DNA of 38,285 nucleotides from Cymbomonas tetramitiformis (GCA_001247695.2 LGRX02027227.1:1-38285); one strand, 5' to 3'; shown: positions 19,901 through 27,600, numbered from the stretch's first letter. A program made the numbers and translations. Notes: generated by a model from the letters alone, not told the origin.

Positions 19901-20178
19901 GCTAGCTGCTGAGGTAGCGCCTGCGTCGGCAGCGTCGGCAGCGGGGGCAGCGGCTGCGTCGACCGCGGGAGCAGCGCCTGTCGGGGCCGCTCGTGGGGCA
20001 GCGCTGGTGCTAGCTGCTGAGGTAGCGCCTGCGTCGGCAGCGTCGAACGCGGAGGCAGCGCCTGCCGGGGCCGCTCGTGGGGCAGCAGGGGCAGCGCTTG
20101 CGTCGGCTGTTGCAGGTCCGTGCCGTTGAACTCGCTATTACCTGTTGCCCATTCCCCCCCCTTTTGCAGGCTGCTGAG
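13957..20178 (-). CDS. ORF3 C-terminal part: repeat-built protein ending in a RING-CH-like finger
   Basis: Open from 20178 (just after a TGA at 20179-20181) to TGA at 13957. The first ATG is at 19851, giving 1,964 residues. Most of it is low-complexity Pro/Gln/Ala/Ser repeat with units of 15, 34 and 52 residues. Unique islands are an acidic block with SAMEDDAFWAAVDAILEESP (about 19010) and GWTYEDFLYPNGKWYP (about 15100). Residues 1892-1939 form CLLC ... PCRC, seven residues, H-x2-C, ten residues, CPLC. This matches the C4HC3 RING-CH pattern of membrane-associated E3 ligases. No membrane span is visible next to it. The part upstream of 19851 repeats the same units, so the true start is probably in the overlapping upstream frame. 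A ubiquitin-ligase role is inferred from the finger alone. Confidence 0.6.
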   Translation of the reverse strand, partial: LSSLQKGGEWATGNSEFNGTDLQQPTQALPLLPHERPRQALPPRSTLPTQALPQQLAPALPHERPRQALLPRSTQPLPPLPTLPTQALPQQLAPALPYERPTLALTPLPMQALPPLPTQALPQQLASVLPQLQQPTAASCLSSSTEPQPSPELPQQPTSELTQQPAQVLPRQPTPVLPHEQPTPALSHNQPTSELTQQPAQVLPRQPTPVLPHEQPTPALSHKQPTSELTQQPAQVLPRQPTPVLPHEQPTPALSHKQPTSELTQQPAQVLPRQPTPVLPHEQPTPVLPHEMPTPELLPELQQPTSELTQQPAQVLPRQSTPVLPHEQATPALSHKQPTPELSQQSCAASIGCPPDDPTASRISAPDIAAPPRGVLLSATSSELSAMEDDAFWAAVDAILEESPDSQEEDDDDVFWDRVDENIACAAAASVALPLGGPSAVANMHGVHVRMVQSDPRPTQPLPPRSTQPTQALPQQLAPALPHERPRQELLPRSTQPLPHERPRQALLPRSTQPTQALPQQLAPALPHEQPTPELPHERPTPVLPQRPTSELTQRPTQVLPRQPTPELLHGQPMPVLAQRPASELAQRPTQVLPRRPAPELLHGQPTHALPSLPMQALPPLPTQALPQQLAPALPQRRRGAAAAHSSERPQQQHGAAAAHGSELPRRRRGAAADHGSELAQQQRGTEAAHGSELPQQQHGAAAATGIEPPQQQHGAAAATGIKPPQQRRGAAAATGSKLPQRRCGPAADHGSELAQQQRGTEAAHDSELPQQQHGAAAATGIEPPQQRRGAAAATGSKLSQRRRGAAADHGSERPQQQRGTAAVHGSELPQQPMPVLPQQPSLELPQQQHGAAAVRGSELPQQRHGAAAATGIQLSKQPCGDVAAHGSELPQWQRGAAADHGSELPQQRHGAAAATGIEPPQQRRGAAAVTGIQLPQQRRGAAAAHGSELPQRRRGAAAVHGSELPQQPTPVLPHQSTSELTQQPTQVLPRQPTPALPHEQPTHALPSLPRQALPPLPTQALPQQPYAPIGWPPEDQRPQTGTMPMSRGCTSEAQPRQPGMAKKQPLQTGEVSHGCMAKGCMAKTQSPQPGEVPHGSMADGCRVEVQSRQPGMAKKQPLQTGEVSHGCMAEGCMAKTQSPQPGEVPHGSMADGCRVEVQPRQPGMAKKQPLQTGEVSHGCMAEGCMAKALPLQLGEVPHGCMADGCRVEVQPRQPGMTKKQSLQTGEGSHVCMAEGCMAKALPLQPSEVPHGCMADGCRVEVQPRQPGKVPPGCMAAGCMAKVLPPLATQALSPWPTQVLPPLPMQALPSLPMQAQPTPELPHEQPTPELLHEQPTLALPHEQPTPGLPHEQPALALPHEQLTPALPHEQLTPALPHEQPTQALPSLPRQALPPLPTQALPQQLAPALPQLQLSTAVRCPSSGAELQLPTGDSCPSISTELQLSTAVSCPSSGAELQLSTAASCPSSSAELLLQMPTAASCPISGTELQLPTAESCLSSSTELQLPMAASCPSSGVELLLQLPTAVSCPISSAVLRPPTTESLVDSVTYYGPAAPAACGDTVLAAHGLAYSTAHSLAAPVEACSGVILAAHGRADPAVHSLAASTAYAGAVSTAHGLAALAAQHSLAASAACNKGVASSTAHSHTAPADCSSTAPAAHSLSAPATCGLSQGSTPEALDCCAMDAAFGWTYEDFLYPNGKWYPMEPEPILMRPPTTARCPTSGAELQPPTAESCPSSSTEPQPLITAASCPSSGAEPRPPTAASCPRSSGAELRPPTAASCPSSGAEPPTAASCSRSSGAELRPPTAASCPSSSAELRPPSAASCPSSGAELRPPTAASCPSSGAELRPPTAASCPSSGTEPRPPTAASCPLSSGAELRPPTAASCPSIGAPQTAQHEQPDAMVDGSATQDAGASDAPQAAQHMHPSAMADASAAHDAGASATLQTVQHVQPDAKTGGPAAALSASSLLQRPTTQRTRQLCIDELFSPLEMHQRVPADVSCCLLCAATVPLWQNCVSAFLPCRCWTGRGICHWHCILAWLDLAGTCPLCRRPAHFRQTRVSDWLVTTTWSLEDF
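14515..15055 (-). repeat. 45-bp tandem array, frame 1
   Basis: About twelve units containing GGGGCAGCTCGCTGCC and a GCGGCCGC core, 45 bp each with a few shortened units. On minus they encode the 15-residue unit PTAASCPSSGAELRP. A related array at 15590-15950 encodes SSGAELQLPTAVSCP-type units. Confidence 0.9.
15590..15950 (-). repeat. 45-bp tandem array, frame 1, diverged
   Basis: Same unit family with CAGCTGCAGCTC in place of the GCGGCCGC core. It is interrupted by small in-frame insertions such as LLQ. Separated from the first array by a unique Ala/His-rich segment (15060-15560). Confidence 0.85.
16330..17025 (-). repeat. 156-bp tandem array
   Basis: CATGCCTGGCTGCCGG recurs at 16528, 16684, 16840 and 16996, exactly 156 bp apart. 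On minus each unit encodes 52 residues with RQPGMAKKQPLQTGE, SHGCMAEGCMAK and MADGCRVEVQP. Confidence 0.92.
17280..18285 (-). repeat. 45-bp tandem array, frame 2
   Basis: The same DNA unit as at 14515-15950 is present in about 20 copies but read in another frame, giving 15-residue units such as PQQRRGAAAVHGSEL. No unit has a stop in either frame. Confidence 0.9.
19140..19740 (-). repeat. 102-bp tandem array
   Basis: GCTGGCTGCTGGGTCAGCTC recurs at 19376, 19478, 19580 and 19682, exactly 102 bp apart, with an earlier copy at 19241 before a short insertion. Each unit encodes 34 residues with QPTSELTQQPAQVLPRQ and PTPVLPHEQ. Confidence 0.92.
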
Positions 20179-22523
20179 TCAGCACTGACCTGTTGGGTTG
20201 CTGGGGCAGCAAGTCCGCGGGCAGCCTCAGCAGTACTCAACTTAGTCGCAGCAGCTATTGTTATCCGAGCCGGAACAGGCTGTTGCTTCTGACGCTCAGC
20301 TCGTTCGGCTTCTCGGATCTGATGGTCACGATCTTGCTGCCATAAGAGTTGAACCTGGAATCGAAGGTCCTTGCACCTGCTGTGCTTCGCGCATGCGCAC
20401 CCAACCAGGTCTACCGGTTCGCACGCCGTGCATGCGTACTCCACCAGCTCGTTGTTACCTTGCGCCACTCGTGCACACTCCGCCAGTTTGCAACAGCTGT
20501 CCGCCTGCTCCGGTATTGTGGCACATAGTGTGCACCCTGCCAGCTCACAACAGCTGTCTGCCAGCGCCGATACTGCTGCACGTAGTACGCTCCCCACCAT
20601 CTCGCAGCAATTGCCCGCCTGCGCTGGTGCTGCCGCACATAGCGCGCTCCCTGCCCGCTCGCAGCAACTGCCGCCCACCTGCGCTGGTGCTGCCGCACAT
20701 GGTGCGCGCCCCGCCCGCTCGCCGCAACTACCCGCCTGCGCTAGTGCTGCCGCACATAGTGCACCTCCAGCCAGCTCGCGGCAATTGCCCGCCTGCGCTG
20801 GTGCTGCCGCACATAGCGCGCGCCCCGCCCGCTCGCCGCAACTACCCGCCTGCGCTAGTGCTGCCGCACATGGTGCGCGCCCCGCCCGCTCGCAGCAACT
20901 GCCCGCCTGCGCTAGAGCTGCCGCACGTAGTGCGCGTAGTTGGGCTGCCGGGGCAGCCACTGCCGGGGCTGCGGCCGCACGTAGTGCGCGTTGGGCTGCC
21001 GGGGCAGCAGTCGCACATAGTGCGCGTTGGGCAGCCGGGGCAGCGGCCACACGTAGTGCGCGTTGGGCAGCCGGGGCAGCGGCCACACGTAGTGCGCGTT
21101 GGGCAGCCGGGGCAGCGGCCGCACGTAGTGCGCGCTGGGCTGTCGGGGCAGCGGCCGCACGTAGTGCGTGCTGGGCTGCCGGGGCAGCAGCCGCACGTGG
21201 TACGCGTTGGGCTGCCGGGGCAGCGGCCACACTGCGCGTGTGCTGGTCAGCCAGGGCAGCGGTCGCATTGCGTGTGCATTGGGCTGCCAGGGCTGCGGCT
21301 GCGTTGCGTGTGTGCGTGTGCGCGTGTGCGTGTTGGGCTGCCGAGGCTGCGGCCGCACGTAGTGCGCGTTGGGCTACCGGGGCAGCGGTCGCACGTAGTG
21401 CGTGCTGGGCTGCCGGGGCAGCAGCCGCACGTGGTACGCGTTGGGCTGCCGGGGCAGCGGCCGCACTGCGCGTGTGCTGGTCAGCCAGGGCAGCGGTCGC
21501 ATTGCATGCGCCAAGGGCTGCGGGGTCAGCGGCCGCACTGTATGCGCCATGCGCTGTGAGGTCCGCACGAGATGCAGGAGCAGCGAGGTCTGTGCGAGCT
21601 ACCGGGGCAGCGGCCGCATTGCATGCGCCATGTGCTACCGGGGCAGCGACCGCACTGCATGCGCCATGGGCTACCGGGGCAGCGGCTGCATATAGTGCGT
21701 GATGGGCTACCGGGGCAGCGGTTGCACTGCGTGTTGCCACACCTATCCCAATTCCAGAATCATCACAATAAGCCAATGCTGATGTATGCTTGACAGCCGA
21801 CGACGTTCCAAGATTATCATCATCCAGTTGCTGCCGCCGGTGATATATCAACGCCGATACTGAAGGCGAAGTAGCATGCACGGCTGATGATGATTGTGTA
21901 CACGTATATATAATACCGTCGGCTGATGATTCGACTTGGTCAATATCTGCAGTGGTATCATGACCAAGATGTGATGACGATATATGCCCGACAGGCGTAT
22001 TGCTAATATCACATATAGGTAGATCGTGTGATGATAGTTTGGCACATTCAAATAATGCCAATAATTCGGTGCATGTCGGTGATAGTGGTGATGATTCGAC
22101 TTGGTCAATATCCGTAGTGGAATCATGACCAAGATGTGATGACGATATATGCCCGATTTCATCACTGCCGACGATTAATTGCTGCTGCTCAAAATGAACG
22201 CGAGCCCGCCGCTGCCGCAACCGCTGAGACATTGCAAGAAGCCGTTTGAACTTTGCGATCAAGGATTGCGATCGCACCGAAAAGTCAGAAACACGAAGAG
22301 CATATGATGCTGATGCTGGTGCAGCAGCTGCGCAATATTCGGTTGTGCAATAACCATCTGCACCGTCGGTTATGTGATGATTACCATCAGTTGCACCATC
22401 TCTATGCAAGGCAACATCGCCATGGGCAAGCTCGCGCATTGATGACGATATTGTAATACATGCTGAAGACGGAGTTTGTAGTCCTGCGGCTGCTGAACAT
22501 TCTGGATGAGAAGTTGGTGACGA
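20010..22523 (-). CDS. ORF3 middle part: Ala-rich repeat protein, frame-shifted relative to the C-terminal part
   Basis: Open from the codon after TAA 22524-22526 to a stop at 20010; the first ATG is at 22439. It has a Ser/Thr/Asp/His-rich N-terminal segment with two copies of ISSSHLGHD-TADIDQVES type. Long Ala arrays follow, of 12-residue units (AAPAAQRALRA, 36 bp, about 20940-21730) and 19-residue units (AQAGSCGERAGRAPCAAAL, 57 bp, about 20470-20935). A coiled-coil-like charged stretch (about 20250-20380) precedes the overlap with the C-terminal frame. Its last 50 codons overlap the other frame and lose repeat character (RRKRCPCCPTSG), so the real protein probably changes frame near 20107-20161. 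Likely the middle of one large ORF3; no enzymatic motif seen. Confidence 0.5.
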   Translation of the reverse strand, partial: SSPTSHPECSAAAGLQTPSSACITISSSMRELAHGDVALHRDGATDGNHHITDGADGYCTTEYCAAAAPASASYALRVSDFSVRSQSLIAKFKRLLAMSQRLRQRRARVHFEQQQLIVGSDEIGHISSSHLGHDSTTDIDQVESSPLSPTCTELLALFECAKLSSHDLPICDISNTPVGHISSSHLGHDTTADIDQVESSADGIIYTCTQSSSAVHATSPSVSALIYHRRQQLDDDNLGTSSAVKHTSALAYCDDSGIGIGVATRSATAAPVAHHALYAAAAPVAHGACSAVAAPVAHGACNAAAAPVARTDLAAPASRADLTAHGAYSAAADPAALGACNATAALADQHTRSAAAAPAAQRVPRAAAAPAAQHALRATAAPVAQRALRAAAASAAQHAHAHTHTRNAAAALAAQCTRNATAALADQHTRSVAAAPAAQRVPRAAAAPAAQHALRAAAAPTAQRALRAAAAPAAQRALRVAAAPAAQRALRVAAAPAAQRALCATAAPAAQRALRAAAAPAVAAPAAQLRALRAAALAQAGSCCERAGRAPCAAALAQAGSCGERAGRALCAAAPAQAGNCRELAGGALCAAALAQAGSCGERAGRAPCAAAPAQVGGSCCERAGSALCAAAPAQAGNCCEMVGSVLRAAVSALADSCCELAGCTLCATIPEQADSCCKLAECARVAQGNNELVEYACTACEPVDLVGCACAKHSRCKDLRFQVQLLWQQDRDHQIREAERAERQKQQPVPARITIAAATKLSTAEAARGLAAPATQQVSADSAACKRGGNGQQVIASSTARTCNSRRKRCPCCPTSGPGRRCLRVRRCRRRRYLSS
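20470..20935 (-). repeat. 57-bp tandem array
   Basis: Units with CCGCCTGCGCTGGTGCTGCC followed by CGCACATAG and a Pro/Arg-coding segment. They encode 19-residue AQAGSCGERAG-type repeats on minus. Confidence 0.8.
20940..21730 (-). repeat. 36-bp tandem array
   Basis: GGGCTGCCGGGGCAGCGGCC followed by a CACGTAGTGCGCGTT segment, 36 bp per unit, about twenty copies with some interruptions (for example a GT-rich run at 21305-21335). Encodes 12-residue AAPAAQRALR-type units on minus. Confidence 0.88.
21925..22156 (-). repeat. 67-bp direct repeat pair in ORF3
   Basis: Copies at 21925-21991 and 22090-22156, 165 bp apart, containing ATGTGATGACGATATATGCC. A third, diverged copy at about 22668-22727 lies on the other side of the in-frame TAA. 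Confidence 0.85.
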
Positions 22524-22526
22524 TTA
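22524..22526 (-). other. In-frame TAA interrupting ORF3
   Basis: The frame is the same on both sides (23774 to 22527 and 22523 to 20010), and repeat copies occur on both sides. This looks like a point mutation, a readthrough stop or a base error within one gene. Confidence 0.7.
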
Positions 22527-23774
22527 TGCGAGTGTATGCACTTCGGATATAGCGCACACAGATGCGACTGAAGGAGACAAAATTCCGGGGACATCACCAT
22601 GATCAGAAATGCAACCAACTGCGACGTTATCGGCTGAATCATCCGGGTCGGGATAGCACAAAGCTGATGCTGAATCGTCAATATCCAAGGTGGTATCATG
22701 ATACGGATGCAATGACGATATATACTGTGCAGCCGGCAACGATTCACCACGACACATTATATCTGAAACCGGAGGCGGCTCTGGAGGTGGTGGATCAGCA
22801 TGATTATCAGTGAATGCATCAACATGTCGATCATCACCGATCGCTTCTGCGTGGGCCGCTGGGACCGCGCCTGCGTGCGCAGTCGGGGTAGCGCCTGCGT
22901 GGGCTGCTGGGGCAACGCTTGCGTGAGCAGCTGGGGCGACGCTTGCGTGAGCCGCTGGGGCAGCGCCTGCGTGGACTGCTGGGGCAGCGCCTGCGTGGGC
23001 CGTTGGGGCAGCGCCTGCGTGGGCCGTTGGGGCAGCGCCTGCTCGGGCGGCTGAGGCAGCACCTGCGATGGCTCTACTGCGCTGAATCAGCAGCTCTGTG
23101 CGCTCCGATAACCTCCTGGTTCGTTCTGCGCGTCCCTCGCTGGCTGCTGCTGCTGCTGGCTGCTGCTGGACCCCCCCTGGCGTTGCTACCGCTACGCTGG
23201 CCCCTGTTGCTGGTGTCGCAGAATTTTGTCCAGGGCCTCCGGCGGCCCCTGTTGCCATGGGGACCCGATCCCCCATCGTCGGGCAAGACACTGCTGCGCT
23301 GGCCCCTGTCACTGACGTCGCAGAAAATTGGCCAGGGCCTCCGGCGGCCCTTGTTGCCATGGGGACCCGATCCCCCATCGTCGGGCAAGACACCGCTGCG
23401 CTGGCCCCTGTCACTGACGTCGCAGAAAATTGGCCAGGGCCTCCGGCGGCCCTTGTTGCCATGGGGACCCGATCCCCCATCGTCGGGCAAGACACCGCTG
23501 CGCTGGCCTCTGTTACTGACGTCGCGGAAAAATGGCCAGGGCCTCCGGCGGCCCCTGTTGCCATGGGGACCCAATCCCCCATCTTTGGGCAAGAAGTGGT
23601 AGGCGCAGGTCCCGAAGTCAATAACGCAGACAAAATCGCTGGGTCAGGAGCACCGCCCTGCGTAACGTCAGTAAAGAACACTGCAGGAGATACTGTGCAG
23701 GAACCAGCGCTGAGCTGTGAAGCCAGCGGCAAGGGTCCTACTGGCGTTGGTTCTCCTCCCCCCCTGTCGCGAAC
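22524..23774 (-). CDS. ORF3 N-terminal part, ended by an in-frame TAA
   Basis: Open from 23774 to TAA at 22524-22526; the codon at 23732 is TTG and no in-frame ATG start was found upstream. It begins with Ser/Val-rich sequence. Four 34-residue repeats follow (GDRVPMATRAAGG and SATSVTGASAAVSCP parts), then eight-residue TAHAGAAP repeats. Last comes an Asp/Ser-rich segment with YISSLHPYHDTTLDIDD, a diverged copy of the repeat found after the stop. The reading frame continues without shift past the TAA into the middle part. The start was probably separated from this body by the TRIM-like insertion at 23765. No known domain was recognised. Confidence 0.5.
   Translation of the reverse strand, partial: VRDRGGGEPTPVGPLPLASQLSAGSCTVSPAVFFTDVTQGGAPDPAILSALLTSGPAPTTSCPKMGDWVPMATGAAGGPGHFSATSVTEASAAVSCPTMGDRVPMATRAAGGPGQFSATSVTGASAAVSCPTMGDRVPMATRAAGGPGQFSATSVTGASAAVSCPTMGDRVPMATGAAGGPGQNSATPATGASVAVATPGGVQQQPAAAAASEGRAERTRRLSERTELLIQRSRAIAGAASAARAGAAPTAHAGAAPTAHAGAAPAVHAGAAPAAHASVAPAAHASVAPAAHAGATPTAHAGAVPAAHAEAIGDDRHVDAFTDNHADPPPPEPPPVSDIMCRGESLPAAQYISSLHPYHDTTLDIDDSASALCYPDPDDSADNVAVGCISDHGDVPGILSPSVASVCAISEVHTLA
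22850..23055 (-). repeat. 24-bp tandem array
   Basis: GGGGCAGCGCCTGCGTGGGC-type units, 24 bp, encoding TAHAGAAP repeats on minus. Confidence 0.8.
23210..23612 (-). repeat. 102-bp tandem array, second type
   Basis: GTTGCCATGGGGACCC recurs at 23251, 23353, 23455 and 23557, exactly 102 bp apart. Each unit encodes 34 residues. Confidence 0.92.
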
Positions 23775-23986
23775 TTATGCACGAAGCGTCCACACAAAGC
23801 AACCCTCTAGCCCTACTACTAGACAGTCTTACTTATTGTCAGTGCCTATACAACACTAGCTCGACTTTGCATATGTTTCCTTATATGACTGCACAGTTAT
23901 CTTGCTACTGTAACTACACAAAATCTCAAAATTTTTGATATCTCTTTATCTCTTCTCACCACTTGTGCAAGCTCTTTTTCTCAACA
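23765..23986. repeat. LTR copy 1 of the TRIM-like element
   Basis: 222 bp, TG...CA ends, paired with 24374-24595. One extra base on each side is also shared. Confidence 0.9.
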
Positions 23987-24373
23987 TTGAAAAAGACTGT
24001 TAATTACAGTTCTGACGCAGTCGCACAAGGACAAGTCCACAAATGTATATCTTTACAAGCATAAGAATACTGTATCTCACTAATTATCTCATAACACTGC
24101 TGTTTTCGCGGTCTTAAGCGAGTCCTGGCTATTCTCCGAATCACTGTTACGAAGGCAAAACAAAAATGAGCGTCCGGCTCACTCCACACCGCCGCCCTAC
24201 TTATTCTCGCTATCTCCAAACAAGTGTAACACCCATCCGTATTTCCGTATCTCGTCACTGTCATAACTCCTCGCGCGTATCGTACTGCGCGTGTCATACG
24301 TTCGTCACAGAGACTGCTACAGCAAGTGTCACAACCCGGCTGAGGTACACGATAAGCCGTGGTTTGTGACAGC
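23987..24373. other. Internal region of the TRIM-like element
   Basis: 387 bp without a supported gene; short frames on either strand have no recognisable content. Confidence 0.6.
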
Positions 24374-24595
24374 TGTCGCGAACTTATGCACGAAGCGTCC
24401 ACACAAAGCAACCCTCTAGCCCTACTACTAGACAGTCTTACTTATTGTCAGTGCCTATACAACACTAGCTCGACTTTGCATATGTTTCCTTATATGACTG
24501 CACAGTTATCTTGCTACTGTAACTATACAAAATCTCAAAATTTTTGATATCTCTTTATCTCTTCTCACCACTTGTGCAAGCTCTTTTTCTCAACA
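24374..24595. repeat. LTR copy 2 of the TRIM-like element
   Basis: 222 bp, identical to 23765-23986 except for one transition. Confidence 0.9.
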
Positions 24596-24630
24596 TCCCC
24601 CATCTGTAGCTGCCACTGGTAGCACAGACA

Positions 24631-27600
24631 TTAGACAAGAGCTTGCTCAGCATCTTCTGTCGTGACGCCATCCATTGCGAACTTGCCCATGCTGAAGGTA
24701 AACATACCCACTCCAGAAGCCTCTCCTCCTCGCAACATCCTGGCTCTTGTCAAAGGGTTGCGAAACACCATGACCCACATGCATCTTCTGCCAATAGGTC
24801 CATGCTCTAAATGTCCAATCACATGTAAACGTCCAGCGTGACACAGCTTGCGAAAGTATTGTGCCCTGCTTTCTGTCATATCTGTCATGTAGTGCGATGG
24901 CACATGAATACAAGCCACCACTCGGCTGGCCAGTACTGCCAACGGCAACGCAATATCCAGCACTGCGAACCAGGGTGAAGTTACCACTGCGTCACACACC
25001 CCATACTTCTCCTTCCAGGCTCGATAATTGCCCGGTTGTAAAGCATTAAGGGCTTCATGCCACTTCAACTGCGGATTCCAATCATTATTCATAACCTTCA
25101 GATGAGGCCACTCCAGTGACATAACCTTGCCAATGACACCTGTGCCAGCCCAAGGATCCCATACCTGTGTGATCTTCTCCCAAGTCACCTCGTGCGCCAA
25201 ACGTCTGACCTCCTGAGGAACTGTCATCACCAACTCTAAGCCCCAATCCAGTTGACTGGCAATCTTCACCTGAGCTCTGCTCAGTTGTGTGACATCTCCT
25301 CTCTTCTGCACTTCCTCGGGGCTCATGGCCTGCACCGTGGACGTCTTGCGGAGACTTCTCGCGCGAGTGTGCTGCTCTGCACACTTCCTGCTCAAGATGG
25401 TGCGATGGCCCTCATGCCAGAATCCTGGCATCACTTCTGTGATCACTCTGCTGAGCTCCCCCTGGTTTCCCCAAGCCACTCTGTCAGGAAGATCCCCCAT
25501 GCTCCCTTCTTTTCTGAGCATCTGCCGCGAGGTCAGCGCCTGCCATGGGTCTTCACGTCCCGGCCTCACTGCACGATGCGGACCCACGTCTGCAGGCAAC
25601 AATACCACATCTGATCCCAGCTTCTCTCTCAACTGCAGCTCCATGGCCGCCATCTTGTCAACGATTGACGCGCTCACCTCGGCGGCAGCTGCCACCACAG
25701 TCCCACCTAAGCACTTGGGACATTGCCAGTCCCCTTCAGGTACCCCATCCAGCGCCGGATTCAGACACCACGTGTGATAACCACGGTTACAGGTGTCACA
25801 CAGCAACATGGCTGCCTCCCCATCTGTCCGCATACACACCTCACACGCGAGATGCTTGCTGGGAATGGCTGCACTGCAGTCGTACTGGTCTTTCACTTGT
25901 AAGTGACATGGCGCAATACTCTGCACTGTGCTCTTCTCCCGCAGCTTCGTGCTGTCCTCCAACACTACCACTCCATCTCTTTGCACCTTGACTATCTTCA
26001 GGATGGCTGACTTGGTGGCCACCTCCATGCCAGAGCGCGGTTGTTGTCGTATATATACGAAATCGCCTGCCTTGAACTGGTGCGGCTTCGGTTCGTAACT
26101 GCCACTCCTCCTGTGCTCGTACCGTAAAGTGTCGCGGTGCTGAGCGATCTCCAGGTTGCACCCTGCATGCACCATGAGTCTCTTCACGATGGCGGCTCGC
26201 TGTAACAGATCATCAGCCAGTGTCTTCTCCTCCTGCTTCCCAAAGTCCAACTCGGGTCGAGCACGAAGATCCGGTGGCACCGTGGCTTCCTGAGCGAACA
26301 GCAAGGTGAATGGCGCCACTCCAGTGGACTGCTGCCTAGCTGCGTTGTAGCTGAGCACGAGTGACCAGAGCATCTCATCCCACTCGAAGTCCAGGCCCTT
26401 GTCGAGGGCCATCTTCTTGAAGCAAAACTTGAGGGTGCGTACCACTCGTTCAGTTAAGCCATTGCTCTCCGGGGAACTCGGTGAAGTCACTCTCCGGTCA
26501 ATGAGACACTGCTCGCATAGAGCAGAGAACTCACCTTCAAACTCTGTGCCCCCATCCACCAAACATTCTGCAGGCGCCCCAACCACGGATAGGACATGAT
26601 AGCGAAATGCGTTGGCGATGGTGGCGGCCTCCTTGTCGGGGATTGGAACGCACACGACGAATCGCGTGTAGTGCTCAATCATGACCAAGACGCGTTGGTT
26701 CCCAGCCTTCGTGATGCGTTTCGTGGGCCACGCTAAATCCAGGGACCAGCGATACATGAAGGACTTGATCTCCAGCGGCGTGAGATTCGCCTCCTCCCGT
26801 GCATAGTGCGTCTTCACCCTCTGGCAAGTCTGGCACTGAGTGACCACCGCTTGCACATCCTGTTTCATGCCTGCCCAGTAATGGCGTTGCCACAACAGGT
26901 TCAATGTCCGCCTGATGCCCCAATGGCCAGTCCTCTCATGGTACTCACGCACCAACTGAATCCTGTCACAGGGCTTGGGCACCAGCAGCTCCTTACCACT
27001 GACAGTGACCATGTATAACTCGCCCATGAGCTCGTCCCAGCGGTGACGCGCTGCCCTCTTCCTTACCCTGTGATATTCCTCCTTGGGCACCTCCACTCTT
27101 CCTCCTGTCTTGATCCACGCGAGGCATAGCTCGTCCTCGTGTATATCGGGGTATCTTTCTCGGAATGACTCCTGGTTGGTTACGCTGGCTAGCATGGCAA
27201 CCATTCTCGTAGTGTCGGGCAGCTTAGGCAGCCTCATCTCTTTCTCCTTCGTCACTGGTGCCCATTCTGGGGCTGAGCTTGTCTCTGCTGGCTTGCCTCC
27301 AGGTCTTGAAAAGGCCTGCCGGTGACGTGCCTCGTAGCCCGCGAGCTTCATGGAGGCCATCTTCCACTGCCTGCGGCGTGGAACAGCGTCGGCGGTGCCT
27401 AGCCCTTGTGTACCTTTCTGTCCTTGGCTGCACATGCGTTGCAGTCGTTCTTCCCAGTCCTGATGGCTGAGGCGTCGCGCGACTTGCTGGGTGTAGCCGC
27501 TGGAACTGGTGATCCACTCTGCTAGTTGGGCTCGCACCGGCTCAGCCGTGCTCTCGGAGGTGGCAGCCACCTTGGTGGCTTTCGCGATGGGGATGGCAAC

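Larger units (their letters stand above)
23765..24595. mobile_element. TRIM-like miniature LTR element (831 bp)
   Basis: Two 222-bp direct repeats (23765-23986 and 24374-24595) start TGTCGCG and end CAACA. They differ at one base (C in ACTACACAAA, T in the other copy). The 387-bp internal part has no coding capacity, which fits terminal-repeat retrotransposons in miniature. Both sides abut a C-run, consistent with a five-base CCCCC target duplication if one boundary base is shifted. No primer-binding site was identified with certainty. Near-identical LTRs imply a recent insertion. It lies between the Pol stop and ORF3 of the giant retroelement. Confidence 0.75.

Noticed and set aside
21305..21335. 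GT-rich dinucleotide run as a regulatory or Z-DNA element
   Set aside because: It lies within the coding repeat of ORF3 and reads as His/Thr/Ala codons; a simple microsatellite-like expansion is enough.
20258..21702. Two long plus-strand frames (433 and 443 codons) of Arg/Pro/His and Ala/Gly repeats
   Set aside because: Shadows of the 36-bp and 57-bp arrays of ORF3; no domain and heavy overlap with each other.
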